Part shown: positions 36,609-48,239 of the stretch, piece by piece
Numbering within the stretch: the stretch's first letter is position 1
Layout of the letters: every line of letters begins with the position of its first letter
NCBI GenBank assembly: GCA_037951105.1
Contig: JBAMJV010003139.1
Location: forward strand, 88,483-152,482
Length of the DNA stretch: 64,000 nucleotides
Direction of reading: 5' to 3'
Source: Echinarachnius parma
Lineage: Eukaryota; Echinodermata; Echinoidea; Clypeasteroida; Echinarachniidae
Notes under the pieces: generated by a model
Seen by the model: the letters and a program-made list of their open reading frames with translations, nothing else
Database searches by the model: none
Told to the model about the DNA's origin: nothing
Position numbers and translations under genes: made by a program

Positions 36609-37084
36609 CACTCTTGTTCACCTCCTTCACGGCTGCCTAGTCAATGGCGTGAAGTGTAACTTCATTTTGTAAAGAAAGAAAGCTGCAAAGAATGAAATAA
36701 AGGAGATGAATAAGGAGATGATGGAATGAAAGATGAGGAAAGAAAGAGAGGGAAAGCGACATTGTGTCAGTGAGACTCAGTTCAGAGGAGGAAAAGAAGA
36801 AGCTACCAGCTCCCTTTAAATGGCTGCTACATTTGCAGGCCACTCTTGTTCACCTCCTCCATGGCTGCCTAGTCAATGGAGTGAGAACAAAAGTGTTACT
36901 TCATTTTGTAAAGAAAGACAGAAACAAAGAAGGACATAAAGGAGATTAAAAATATTCAAAATGAAACTTAGGGAGTGAGAGAGATTGGGAGAACGACATT
37001 GTGTCAGTGAGACCCAGTTCAGAAGAGGAAAAGAAAAAAAAGGGTGTTACTAGCTCCCTTTAAGTGGCGGCTACATTTGCGGGC
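36609..37084. repeat. Tandem duplication, two units, period 232 bp
   Basis: Units start at 36609 and 36841 with CACTCTTGTTCACCTCC. Both include GGCTGCCTAGTCAATGG, CGACATTGTGTCAGTGAGAC and AGCTCCCTTTAA(A/G)TGGC. Conservation is higher than in the other arrays, so the duplication is relatively recent. Confidence 0.9.
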
Positions 37085-37437
37085 GAGGTTAAATTGCTCT
37101 GCAAATTGACACATGCCACAGTTCTAGGGCAGCCATTCATTCAGAGAATAGTTACACCAGTCAGGTTTCCCTTTTATTCCTTGAGTACTGTGTGAAGCAT
37201 TCATTACAAATGTAATCATCCACCACACACATGCCCCCATTTTTGCTCCATTTTTTGTCCATTTTTTTCTCGTACTGCTGCTCATTTTTTGTTTCCATGC
37301 ATGCATTCACACTCACATTTTCGTCTGTGCATGCACTCACAGTCTCACACTCAACTAATATCTCCCTCATCTTAACCCATTGGTCACAGTTTTACAAATA
37401 AAATTGTATATTGGTATGTACATGCACTCCCTTCCTA

Positions 37438-37527
37438 TTAAGCCATCTGTTAGTTAGATTTAGTACAACATACAACTTCCATAGACCCCTAGCTGCAAAT
37501 ACATTGAGCATAGCTCTCAATGGGTTA
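37438..37527 (-). mobile_element. TTAACC short element, 90-bp class, reversed
   Basis: Left TTAAGCCATCTGTTAGTTAG, centre CAACTTCCATAGACCCCTAG, right CTCAATGGGTTAA. Another TTAACCCATT start lies just before it at 37372, possibly a second truncated copy. Confidence 0.5.
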
Positions 37528-38411
37528 AAAGCATTCTTTTGTCTTTCAGTGATATAAACAGATGGGAAAGGGGGCTTCCTTTGTTCAATCATATGACTCA
37601 GACAAAAGCAAATAAAATTGGAAAAATGTGTCACCTTTTTCAAGAAAAATTCTTGATAAATTCTTTCACATCTACTGTAGATCCTAGCAACATAAAAACT
37701 ATTAAACAAAAAAACTTTTGTCTTATTTTGTAAATTATAAATATTGCTCCAAATAATCATGTATATTTTGATAAATATGAATAAAACTTATAATTGAATA
37801 AATTGACAATAATATAACATATACATGTATAATATTGGATCGTGTTTTGAAATGAAGAATGTATTTTTTTCTTAAACATTCATGTTTGTCAATATTATTT
37901 ATTTACTTCCTCTCGTATGTTGCTTACTTTGCTTACAGACTGAAACATGACAAATGCATTGCTCTAGATATTAGGTCTAAAATGTAGTAACGTTGTTGAT
38001 AAGGAAGTGTATTTTCATTTCATTATCAAGTTCATTTTCATTAATAGTGAACCTGAGACATGAAGTCATTTTGCCAGAGACCCACATTTCAATCACATTC
38101 CACATCGGGCTTCACCATTCACAACAAATTTACGATAAAAGTAAGAAAATTATCTTCATCATTCATAACAAATTTAGTAATTTACGATAAAAAGAGGGAA
38201 AATATCCCGCAGGGAGCAGCATCATGCAGACTTAATGATAATAATTATGCATGTTTTCTCCATCGTTTTCACGGATCCATGGCTGTCATGAAATTACAGT
38301 ATGAATCAAATGAGCTGCAATGAGTCAGACGCAATTTTATGCATCATGAACACAAGACTAGAGAGAGGAAGGTGGAACAAATGTGAACTGTTGGGGGATG
38401 GAGTACGAATA

Positions 38412-38500
38412 CAGACAACCCTGTGTATAGTGACTAAATACCTAAGGAAAACAAGACAAGTGGCCACTATAAACAGGCGACATCTACAGACAGTTTTATA
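38412..38500 (+). mobile_element. CAGTC element, truncated copy
   Basis: TA then CAGACAACCCTGTGTATAGT, followed by CAAGTGGCCACTATAAACAG. It is the left half of the element that follows immediately at 38509. Confidence 0.5.
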
Positions 38501-38508
38501 ACATAATA

Positions 38509-38684
38509 CAGTCAAACCTATGTATAGTGACCACCTAAGGGAAACAAGAACAAGACAAGTGTCCACTATAGACAGGTGACCTTTATAGACAGGTTACATA
38601 ACACTTGTTCTTCTCTACATTTTAGTGGCCACTATGTACAGGTTGGCTGCTACAGACAGATGGCCACTAAGAAAGACTTGACTG
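38509..38684 (+). mobile_element. CAGTCAAACC (pogo/Tigger-like) short element, 176 bp
   Basis: The left end CAGTCAAACCTATGTATAGT is preceded by TA, and the right end is AGACTTGACTG. The interior GGCCACTATGTACAGGTTGG matches the nested copy at 32786. The right TA has mutated. Confidence 0.65.
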
Positions 38685-38995
38685 TGGTAACAAAAGAAAA
38701 CAAAATCCTAAATCAAAATGTGCACAGTAGAAACACAATGATAGTGTGTACCATGCGTGATACATAATGTGTTTTTTCAGTGTCAGCACTCATACTGTTA
38801 TCACTCTGTAAGTACATTGCAATCGCACTTTGAAAGATGAGAAAAGATATTATAAGAATTAATTTGCGAGGAAAAGAGGCAGCAAGAAAAGGGAGATGGA
38901 GAAGTAAAAGAGAGAGGGGAAGAGAAATGAGAAGAGAAGGAAAGAGAAAACATAGATGGGAAGAAAAGTAAAAAGAGAAGATAAGATACAATAGG

Positions 38996-39374
38996 AGAAA
39001 GGAGAAAGGAGAAAGGAGAAAGGAGAAAGGAGAAGAGAAGAGATGAGAAGAGAAGAGAAGAGAAGAGAAGAGAAGAGAAGAGAAGAGAAGAGAAGAGAAG
39101 AGAAGAGAAGAGAGAGAGAAGAGAAGAGAAGAGAAGAGAAGAGAAGAGAAGAGAAGAGAAGAGAAGAGAAGAGAAGAGAAGAGAAGAGAAGAGAAGAGAA
39201 GAGAAGAGAAGAGAAGAGAAGAGAAGAGAAGAGAAAGAGAAGAGAAGAGAAGAGAAGAGAAGAGAAGAGAAGAGAAGAGAAGAGAAGAGAAGAGAAGAGA
39301 AGAGAAGAGAAGAGAAGAGAAGAGAAGAGAAGAGAAGAGAAGAGAAGAGAAGAGAAGAGAAGAGAAGAGAAGAG
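38996..39374. repeat. AAAGGAG heptamer then AGAAG pentamer tract
   Basis: Five AAAGGAG units (38996-39030) pass into about 68 AGAAG units (39030-39374), interrupted only near 39112 and 39233. It is strictly purine on the plus strand. The KRREE and FSSLL open frames in it are artefacts. Confidence 0.95.
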
Positions 39375-39540
39375 GGGAATAGAAGTGGACACTAGGGGAT
39401 AGAATGCCATTAATGATGAGCTGCATTCCTCAATTCAATTAAGCTGATGAATAACAGACACATTTTAATGAAAGATTGGCATAGACCCTGGTATGGCCCC
39501 CCCACTAGGATGCGTGCACAAAACATTGCTCCTTTTCTCC

Positions 39541-40080
39541 AATGTTCACTCCCCCCCCCCCCCCCTCTCCTATCTTTAATTCCTTCCCCCTCTCTATTTC
39601 TCCCCCTTCTTCTCATGTGCCATCTCTTTGTATTGTCAATCTTTCCTCTGAGCTATCTTCCTTCTTTTTCCAACAATCACACTGTATAGCTTTCTTTCCC
39701 GTATTTTCTTTTTTCTCTCCATTTCTCCTATTTGTATTTTCTCTCTTGCCCCTTTCTCCTACTGTCTTAGTCCTTTCTCTCTTTCTTCCATTATTTTGTT
39801 AATATCTTCATCCCATTCACATGTATTTCTTTAATATCTCTCTCTTCCACTATCTATTCAATTTTATTTCTTCCTCCCATACTCTTAATTTCTCTCTAAT
39901 TATAACATAATCTTATTTCTTCTCTCCCTCTTTATCACTTTTTTATATTCCCTCTCTCTTTATTGAATGTCTATTTTCCCACTATTTCTTTCTCTCCCCC
40001 TCTCATACCACCCCTGTTTTCTGTTCTCTCTCTGTATCTTAATTTTTCTCTGTTTCTCAAAATTGATATTCTCTTTATCT
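39541..40080. repeat. Pyrimidine-rich stretch with C15
   Basis: About 540 bp dominated by T and C on the plus strand (TCTCTC, TTCTCC words), starting with 15 C at 39551-39565. It lies about 170 bp after the polypurine tract, so the two have opposite strand bias and could form an imperfect long inverted structure. Confidence 0.7.
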
Positions 40081-41020
40081 CATGTTGCTTTCTAGCATTT
40101 CAGCTTCGTGTAACTCCATCCTGACAATCTTGTAATGCATCCAATTTGACCATATAACATGACATTCACACATTTATCTCACTGATACTTAATTCTGTAA
40201 ATATACATATAACAGAATCTGTATGTTTACAGAGTTACAGCACGTTGACACTAAAAATGTGAACCTGTTGACGTAACACATATCCATTTTTATTCTGTAC
40301 AGTTTAGTATTATCACCCAAATCTTTTTTATCCAATGATCTGAACATTTCGATTCCAAACAAAACATAATCCTTTCATGGCTGGTCTCGAAAATAATCTG
40401 ACTAGGGACCAAAATTTGATTTAAAAATTGATTTTCATGGACTAATGTTTCACTGTCTAAACTGGGACAATTCAATAAAAGCTACCAATCATCATTCAAA
40501 ACATGAACAGTTGACAATTCTTTTTTGTTTTTCCCCATTTCAGCTTAGCTATAAATAAATAAGATGTACTTATCATATCATGTGGATATATGACATCCAT
40601 ATGTAGATGGGTCAAGGCATGTAATGCGTTCACGGATTTGATATCCTTTCCAGCTTAGTTTGGAATTAATAGCACCAATTCACAGCAGACCGCACAAAAT
40701 CTTTCTCATCCAACGACGTCCATGTATATCAAATATAAATAGCATGAACATCATCAAATCATGAGGTCATTTTTACCTCCATATCTGGGCATCGCATATA
40801 ACGTATTCACAAAATGTGATATAATTTTACAGATTACTTTGCCATTTAGAGCACCAATCTATGCAGTCCGCACACGGCTCTTTTCTTTTGTCGATCGGCA
40901 GAAATGACCAGGGGCCATGTTTTCAGATTAACAACTAGCTAAACAAAAAAATTAATTTGCAGATTGTGTACTCAAGGAGATTGAAATGAGATCCGCTAAC
41001 CGTGAATAGGCCATAGATAT
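40081..41020. other. Non-coding
   Basis: No exon was recognised. A partial 90-bp-class element lies at about 40370-40420 (TTTCATGGCTGGTCTCGAAA), and loose repeats occur around 40540-40880 (AGCACCAATTCACAGCAGACCGCAC / AGCACCAATCTATGCAGTCCGCAC). Confidence 0.4.
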
Positions 41021-41257
41021 TATGGCCTAATCCCACTGCACCGTTTCTCTGTTTGCTATCCAACTAAATCGTGGCAAAACGGTCAGTATCTAGCAACGAA
41101 ACGGCCACAGTCAAATAAGTAGACATTGGAAACGGAGCCGAATTGAAAGTATCCTACTAGTCCATTCCGACATTGGTCCACATCATTTTGTTTCGTGCCA
41201 GTATCTGCTCGTTCCTTCAGGATGGAAGGTGAAATGTTGCAGTGGGACTAGTCCATT
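41021..41257. mobile_element. TGGGCTAATCCCACTGC element, second copy, diverged
   Basis: The left end TGGCCTAATCCCACTGCACC follows TA. The right end reads TGCAGTGGGACTAGTCCA. The interior keeps CGGTCAGTATCTAGCAA, which corresponds to the reverse complement of the first copy's TTGCTAGATACTGACC, so the two copies are in opposite orientation. Confidence 0.65.
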
Positions 41258-41569
41258 ACCAATTTAAGTGATGGACTTTTGCTTTGGCATTTTTCGGCTC
41301 TATCGAGGCATGGAAAGCAACAATATTTTCACTTCTGAAGAAAATGATTGTAATTAGATTCCTCAAAATTAGTTCATTCCAATAGGATTTCAAAAAGCAA
41401 ACCGTAACAGCAAATTTCCTCACCTAGTATCAAACAGAAGTCAAAATAATCTTTGTTATGTTTCTAAATATAGTTCGGGAAATAGCGATGTGTGAATATA
41501 GAACAAATTTAAAATACATAATGTATATGGGTGACCTATTTTTTTGTCCTGTATGTAAACAAAAGAATT

Positions 41570-41740
41570 ATAAAATAGGAAACGTTAGGATACACTCATA
41601 CATATAGAGAAAGAGTAATAACCTGTTCAATACTATTTGATATGTCCCTTAGTTCAACAAACAAATGATAAAATAGGAAACGTTACGATATACTCATACA
41701 TAATAGAGAAAGAGTATTAACCTGTTCAATACTACTTGAT
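41570..41740. repeat. Tandem duplication, period 98 bp
   Basis: Units start at 41570 and 41668 with ATAAAATAGGAAACGTTA. Both run into AACCTGTTCAATACTA.TTGAT, which is the start of a 90-bp-class element. The duplication therefore includes part of the mobile element at 41717. Confidence 0.85.
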
Positions 41741-41809
41741 TATGGTATAACATGCTTTCTCCATAGACTCCATCCTGAGCATTCGGAAGACAAGTCCTGA
41801 ATCGGTTAA
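41717..41809 (-). mobile_element. TTAACC short element, 93 bp
   Basis: TTAACCTGTTCAATACTACT ... TTTCTCCATAGACTCCATCC ... AAGTCCTGAATCGGTTAA. Both termini are intact. Confidence 0.65.
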
Positions 41810-41829
41810 ACCACATTTTTGCTATAAAT

Positions 41830-41950
41830 TTTGTAGCTGTCTACATGTTAGTCATATGAATCATATTGCTAGGTGAAAATAAGCATATACTTTGTAGCTG
41901 TCTAAATGTTAGTCATATTAATCATATTGCTTGGTGAAAATAAGCACATT
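41830..41950. repeat. Tandem duplication, period 61 bp
   Basis: Two copies (41830 and 41891) of TTTGTAGCTGTCTA.ATGTTAGTCATAT.AATCATATTGCT.GGTGAAAATAAGCA differ at only a few positions. Confidence 0.9.
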
Positions 41951-42428
41951 TTAAGCACCATTAGTGTTCAATTTATCTCACGAACCACTCCTATCTGAAC
42001 AACCCTTCAAATACTTGACCAATAATGAATCACGCTCCGTCTATTTATGCCTTGCCTGAAGCAAATTCTTTAAAAACAAGTGATAAGTAGCCTAAATAGT
42101 ATTTTGGAAAAATAACTAACCCGCATAAGAAACTATAATAGCCTGAATTGACACTTTCACACACATATTGTATAAGTTTCAATACCGTAAGAATACAACA
42201 ACAACAACAACAACAAAACAGTTTCCTTTTGACTTTCTTTAAATTGGCAATCGTAAGAGCTTATTCATGACTTATAGGCTTACTGGCTCTCCATATATTG
42301 GTGATAATATCTGACCAGACGTGAATCACACTCAGCTCACGTGCCTCGCCTGTACTCCATGTTTAAAAAACCATTAGTGTTCCCACAAATAAACTTGGCG
42401 TTCAATCTAAACCTGCCTGCACATCCAA

Positions 42429-42521
42429 TTAACCCATTGAGGTTTGCACTCAATCAATTTCTTGCTTGGGTATATGGAAATGTGTGTTATAACAAAATCA
42501 GGATTGTTTTCAATGGGTTAA
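42429..42521 (+). mobile_element. TTAACC short element, 93 bp
   Basis: TTAACCCATTGAGGTTTGCA ... GTGTGTTATAACAAAATCAG ... TTCAATGGGTTAA. Termini form a perfect TTAACCCATT/AATGGGTTAA inverted repeat. Confidence 0.65.
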
Positions 42522-42599
42522 AACAGATGCAAATGATCTATGGTAGGGTTCTCTCCTTAATATATTGGCAAGGCTGAAAGTCAAATCATGTAATACATC

Positions 42600-43580
42600 T
42601 CTTTCTATACCTTACGGAATACTAATTTGCTTAAAATGAGTGTGTCTTTACCGTATATATACAAACTATATATCTCATTTGGGGCCTTGTTCAGTATTAG
42701 GTTGCTTATGTACTCGCTTCAAATGTGCACATGTAATAACAAATGTACATGTATATATATATAGTATATCTTACTTTTTTCAAATACATCAACGTATACC
42801 TTACAGAATACTAAGTTGCTTGAAAAATGAGTGTGTCTTACCGTATATATACAAACTATATATCTCTTTTGGGGACCTTATTCAGTATAAGGTTGCTTAT
42901 GTACTAACTTCAAATATGCACATGTAATAAATAGTATATCTTACTTGTTTCAAATACATCTCTACCTATACATTACAGAATACTAAGTTGCTTTTTTGAG
43001 TGTGACTTACAATATATATAAAAACGATATATCTCATTCGGGGCCTTTTTCAGTTTTAGGTTTTTACTTGCTTCAAATGTGCGTATCTTCAAATACATAT
43101 TTACTATATATCTTATTTGGGGCCTTGTTCAGTAATACATTATGTTGCTTGTGTATGTGCTATCTTACAACATATTCACAAACTAAATATCTTATTTGGG
43201 GCCTTATTCAGTCTAAGGTTGCTTTAAGTTGTACTTGCTTCCAATCGGAGTGCCTTGTAATACATTTTACATACTCTCAATTGCTTAAAATATGCGTTTT
43301 AACTAATAAATGTATATATTCAAGTTTAGGTACCTTACTTGTTTCAACGTATCTCTGAATGTCATAAATCTATAAATACATACATGTATATCTTATACTC
43401 TCAATTGTGCACATTAAATAATAAATGCACACATAAGTATACCTTACTTATTTCAAATGTATCTTTGAATATCATAAATCAATGTACAGCTATATCTTCT
43501 TGTTTCAATCACGCACATCTTATAATAATTCTCTCTGAATATAAATATATATATCCAGGAAGGCTCAAGGTCGCTAGTGT
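42600..43580. repeat. Degenerate tandem repeat, period ~180 bp, five or more units
   Basis: Repeated blocks ACCTTACAGAATACTAAGTTGCTT, GAGTGTGTCTTACCGTATATATACAAAC and TCTCATTTGGGGCCTTGTTCAGTAT.AGG-type sequences start near 42605, 42790 and 42965. Shorter, more altered units follow to 43580. Confidence 0.8.
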
Positions 43581-44329
43581 AATGCATCTCGTTCTGGCCT
43601 CCTATGTGTGGTAATTGATGGTAATAGAAGGTGACCGTCAAGAGGATTGGGGAATTTTGATTGGTATTAGTTTGAAGGTTCATCTGTATTGATGAATTGA
43701 TATTTGCGCTGAAACAAGAGTCATGATGCGCAGTGCTCATATGAATGATATAAATCTATAGAGGGACTGTAGGTAGAAGAGAAGAGACGTTATAAATAGC
43801 ATAGATCATACAAATAGACCGATGTACTGTCTATTATTTTTCATATGTCAATTGAAATGACAAATGAGAATCATTTAATTATAAACTTCAGGTATATATC
43901 GTCAAAGAGGTGAAGGTAATGATTTTAAACATCTCAAATTATATCAATCAGTTCAGGACTAGTCTTAAAATATAGTTGGGTTGAGAGCTAACTGTAAAGA
44001 AGATATCTTACCAGTATCAAAATTAAGTCTTGAATTGAATAAAAGTTCTTTTATTTTGGACTTACTCATACCAAGAGGTTCTTACATGTATAGGAAAGGG
44101 GAATTCATAAACAATAAAAGGCAAGGAGATCATGAAGTAGGTATAACATGGTGATGAATTTCTTATTAGAATAATTTTAAATTCAGATGTCATATCCTTG
44201 TTCTGGACAATGTATAATTATGTTAATATCATGCACAAGAGGACATTTATACAGGAAGGACAAGTGATGGATGTAAATGAAGGCCCCAAAAAAGGGAAGG
44301 TACGTTAACACCTTAACACATAGTGGCAC

Positions 44330-44950
44330 CCACTTATCTTTCGCAAACCTTTAGGCTAAACCCGAAACCAGGCAGCTTGTCTAGCTTTACAGCAAAGTCT
44401 TGGTTCTGAGCCTTGAAACTCGGAAACTTGAATTCGAAAACGAAGCATGATCGTACATGTATGACTACATATATGTACCTTTCGGCTATGAATTCTGATT
44501 CTTGGTGAAGCATAACTATTACAACTTCCTTTTGCTCCAACTACATTCCATCGCTCCGCAGAGTTACCTTTTGGCGCAACCCTTGAATCTGAGTGAGGCA
44601 TAACTACCTTTCGGCTATACAAATATGATTCAAACACAGTACAGCCTCTTGTAAGCTAAACTCTGATTCTAAGAAAAAGCATTATCATCTTTATGGAACA
44701 CTCCCCTTACTGGGAACAGCAACTTGTTAGCTTCCAGCACGATTCTTTTTTATCTGAGGAAAGCATAAACTTTTGCTTTCAGCTACAAACTCTGAATCAA
44801 AGTACTCCTTGACAGCATTTCAGCACAACTAGTGTTTTTCAATGAAGCATTTTAAACTTTCTGTGCCAATCTCGATCAAACTAATGTTCGGTAAAACCGC
44901 GTTTCTCAGCAGAGCATGACTACCTTGGCGCATCCCTCGTTTCCGTTCTT
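44330..44950. repeat. Very degenerate tandem repeat
   Basis: TTTCGGCTATGAATTCTGATTCTTGGTGAAGCATAACTA-like blocks recur with changes near 44480, 44590, 44650 and 44780 (for example CTTTCAGCTACAAACTCTGAATC). Unit length is irregular. Confidence 0.5.
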
Positions 44951-45433
44951 CCCCTGATTAATCTCGAGAAGACGGGTCATTAGTACCTCGGTGTTTGCGC
45001 TACTCATTCTACCCCCTGTTTACTCTCCTCTTGTCTTGAGAAGTGGACACTCGTGGGGGGTCTGTAGGGGTGCATGCCCAGGCCTTAATGGGGTCAATCA
45101 TTGATCGGGGAGGGCCGAGGGGGGTGGGTGAATCGGATGACCGGTGGGGATGATGATGCCGATGCGCCGACTTGAGGAAGGATGAATGAAGATGTCTGCT
45201 CATTTGCATTGAATGGGAATGCAGAATGAAGCAGAGGGACTACTCACATCCCCTCAAGAAGGTGAAATAATCAATTGAAATGTCATATAAGAAAGTTAAA
45301 CAGAGAAGAAAAAATCAACACTTACAAAATTAAGCAGAAGAGCAACTCCAAAAAACCCTCAAACAAAAATAATTAAGGAGGAGATGAAGGCAAAATGAAT
45401 ACAGACAAGAGAAGAGAGAACCCATTCCCATGG

Positions 45434-45500
45434 TTAACTCATTGGCTATGGGAACCTTGGGGGCCCTGTATTATCTCTATGGGAATTTCATAATCCATGA
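45434..45500 (+). mobile_element. TTAACC short element, 80-bp class, truncated
   Basis: TTAACTCATTGGCTATGGGA, then GGGGGCCCTGTATTATCTCT, then ATGGGAATTTCATAATC. The closing GGTTAA is absent. Confidence 0.5.
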
Positions 45501-45569
45501 GCCTACAAAATAACAGCATTATATGGTGTATTAACGACCTACTGGCACTCACAATCTGACTTCTGATTT

Positions 45570-46070
45570 CTGTATGGGAAAACAGATATGTGACAATCTC
45601 TTCCAACGAGGCAAGAAGAATAGGTCAATACTCAGCAAGTACAATGATCTCATAAAAGGAGAACATGAAGTGGTGACGATACATTAATTACGAAGTGAAT
45701 TAAATACCACTCATAGTACGTATCCCAGGAAAAAACAATTATTACGAGCCCTACAGAGGATAACAACCTTACATTATACAGCAGACCAGAGTCCAGAGTT
45801 CTAATTAAACGACATAGGAAAACAGATAACTGACAGTTCTTGCGATAGAGCAGCAGAAGAAAATGTCAATATTCATTAACTGAGATGAATTAGCGACATT
45901 ACATGAATTACATAGTGAATTAAATAAAAATCTAATATTCTTATCACGAATCCCTCAGAGGCTAACAACCTTACGTTACTCCAGCGACAGATCAGCGTTC
46001 TAATTAAGCTACGTATGTAAACAGATAACTGACGGTTCTCGCCAAGAAGCAGCAGAAAATGTCAATATTC
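45570..46070. repeat. Degenerate tandem repeat, period 200-240 bp, three units
   Basis: GTATGGGAAAACAGATATGTGACAATCT-type sequence occurs near 45573, 45812 and 46012. It is linked to GAAAATGTCAATATTCA and to AGTGAATTAAATA, then ATAACAACCTTAC..TA. Confidence 0.75.
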
Positions 46071-46139
46071 AGCAGGTGCCGGAGCTCAATGTTCTCCAGA
46101 AATGAGAACATCAAGTGGAGAAACTGTGTCAATTGTCCT

Positions 46140-46560
46140 GAAGCCAACCTAGTCCCCTCTTCAGGGGGGTCACCGTCTATTTTTGGGGGGCCCCTCTGGA
46201 ATAAATGGGGGGGGGGGGGGGGGGGGGGTAAGAACCCATCTTCCAGATTTCTTTTCAATATTGCATCATCTAGCACACTTAATGAGGGGGTTGGGGTCTA
46301 TTTTTGTATTAAGTTATTATTGTATTATTCATTTGTTGGGAGGAGAGGGTTGGGGGGGGGGGGGGGGGGGTCTTCACCCCTTCTGAGGGTCAGAGTCTAT
46401 TTCGGGAAGGGGGGGGGGTGTCCTCGGGAGTCAAAATGGGCAAAAAAACAACACATTCTAGTCATATTTCAATACTGCATCAGCTAGCCTCTTCATAAAG
46501 AGTCAGAATTCAATGTTATTACAAGTTTCTGTTTTGGGGGAGGGGGGGGGGGGGTTCTTC
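46140..46560. repeat. Tandem units each carrying a long oligo-G run
   Basis: GGGGTCTATTTTTG-like starts near 46165, 46288 and 46387 alternate with ATTTCTTTTCAATATTGCATCATCTAGC-like bodies (46244 and 46466). G runs of 22 (46207-46228), 19 (46352-46370), 10 (46409-46418) and 13 (46542-46554) all fall within 350 bp on the same strand, which gives strong G-quadruplex potential. Confidence 0.75.
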
Positions 46561-47185
46561 CTTATATTACAAAATATACTTCACTGGGGCAGTGACTACA
46601 TTCTAGCACTTACAAAGAGAAGAATACTAATTTCCTGTATACCTTTTTGTGAGAATGATATGCAAATTATTATACAACATCTCAGAACTGGTAAACATGA
46701 AATAAAATATTACCCACATACTGTATATTTCAAAGTAAGAATGTTTCTATTTCATTTTTTAAAGTTCAAATATAAAATAAAAACACTGAAGTAAATGACA
46801 TTTGAATTGTACAAAAAGCAGTATAAACTCTTCCGAATGGATACAAAACGAGTAGAACAACTAATCTAATTACACACACCAGAAGAAAACAAATCTGTTA
46901 GCGTCAGACAATCGTTTCCCCCTAATTTAGCCCCAAGGCACAATCGTGTGATAAAATCCTTATTTTGTGCCATATTTCCCCAAAAGGTGGATATCTTTTA
47001 CAGTTCGACTCCCGAGGACAAGATTGCATTACGACTTGAAGTCGCTGCTTACGCAAGGACCATTTGAACCTGCGAGTAAGTAGAGCATTTGTTTCCGTTT
47101 ATATCTGTTTGATTTTTGTAGTCTTTTCTTAACATTTGAATATGAGTTTACATACATGTACGTCTGTAACCAATTCCTACTAGAG

Positions 47186-47248
47186 TTGACCTATTGCCTA
47201 CAGGAAACTGGCAGGTACTGCACAATCTAGTAGTAGTGAACAGGTTAA
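47186..47248 (+). mobile_element. TTAACC short element, 63 bp, internally deleted
   Basis: TTGACCTATTGCCTACAGGA ... ATCTAGTAGTAGTGAACAGGTTAA. It matches the 80-bp class at 27020 but lacks the middle. Confidence 0.5.
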
Positions 47249-47599
47249 TCAAATGTGCTACACAGGTACCTGTAAGCACTTGAGTTGATATAAATTGCTT
47301 CAAACCTCACATTTCATAATAATAACAAATTAATAATACCAAACATCTGTCTGCAATTAAAATCCTTGCATATTTTCGCCAAAACACAATGTCTGTTTCC
47401 CTTTCCCAGAGCTAAATTACTCTCCCGCCACATCAAGCCAATTTCATCTCTCATCCCGAGGAGATTAGAGAGCACAATAACAAAACTAGAAAGAAAAATA
47501 TATAAAAAGGAGAAAGGGATTTGCGAATAAATAATCAACTTCTGTCACCTGCCCAGAGCTTACAACTTAATCAAACGTCGAGACCCTGGGGAGAAAGCA

Positions 47600-48225
47600 T
47601 TCTAGCTTCTCTATGCCATCCACGTACTGCTTCTCCCTTTTTATTCTTCTTGATTCACTCTCCGACTTCTTCTCGTTTTCATTCTCATTTCTCTACTTCT
47701 TCTTGTTTTCATTCTCACTTCTCTTTTCTATTCATCCATTTACCAGCTCTTCTTATTTTTCTTCTTTTTTGTATAACTTTTTATTTTCTCTGCATTCTAG
47801 TTGTTATATCATCTCTTTTACTCCCATGTAATGCTTCGCCTTATTTTCAGCTTTTTTCTTACAAGTGTATTTTGACGTTATTTATTTTCTTCTTCTTCCT
47901 TATTTATCCCCTGCTAATTCTGCCTTTACCCCCCCCCCCCCCCCGATCTTGTCTACCCTTGATAAAACATTCACTTATCTACCTCTATACCTCTTCTCCC
48001 TTGTTGAGCTGTATCTGTTCCCCTCTTTTGTTTTTCTTCTTCTTATTCTCCTTGAATCTCCTGTCTTTTCTCTAATTCTCTATGCTTTCTAGAAGACAAC
48101 CCCTTCTCTATATTTCATCCATCTTCTGCTTTCCATTTCCCCTACTATTGTTCTCCGTCTTCTCCTCCTTTTTATTTTCCTTCTTCTTCTTCTTCTTCTT
48201 CACCTTCTACTTCTTCTTCATTAAA
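47600..48225. repeat. Pyrimidine-rich stretch
   Basis: About 620 bp biased to T and C on the plus strand. It includes a short duplicated TTCTTCTCGTTTTCATTCTC / TTCTTCTTGTTTTCATTCTC pair, 16 C at 47929-47944, and CTT repeats near 48180-48204. The Phe/Ser/Leu-rich frames are artefacts. Confidence 0.7.
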
Positions 48226-48239
48226 AAAAAAGTTGAATC

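Noticed and set aside
38713..39426. 237-aa FSSLL and 119-aa KRREE frames
   Set aside because: They are produced by the AGAAG pentamer tract.
46985..47025. AGTTCGACTCCCGAGG as a tRNA T-arm
   Set aside because: Upstream sequence gives no D-arm or acceptor pairing.
47521..48092. 184-aa Phe/Ser/Leu-rich frame on plus
   Set aside because: It is a translation of a pyrimidine-rich stretch that includes a C16 run, and no domain is recognisable.
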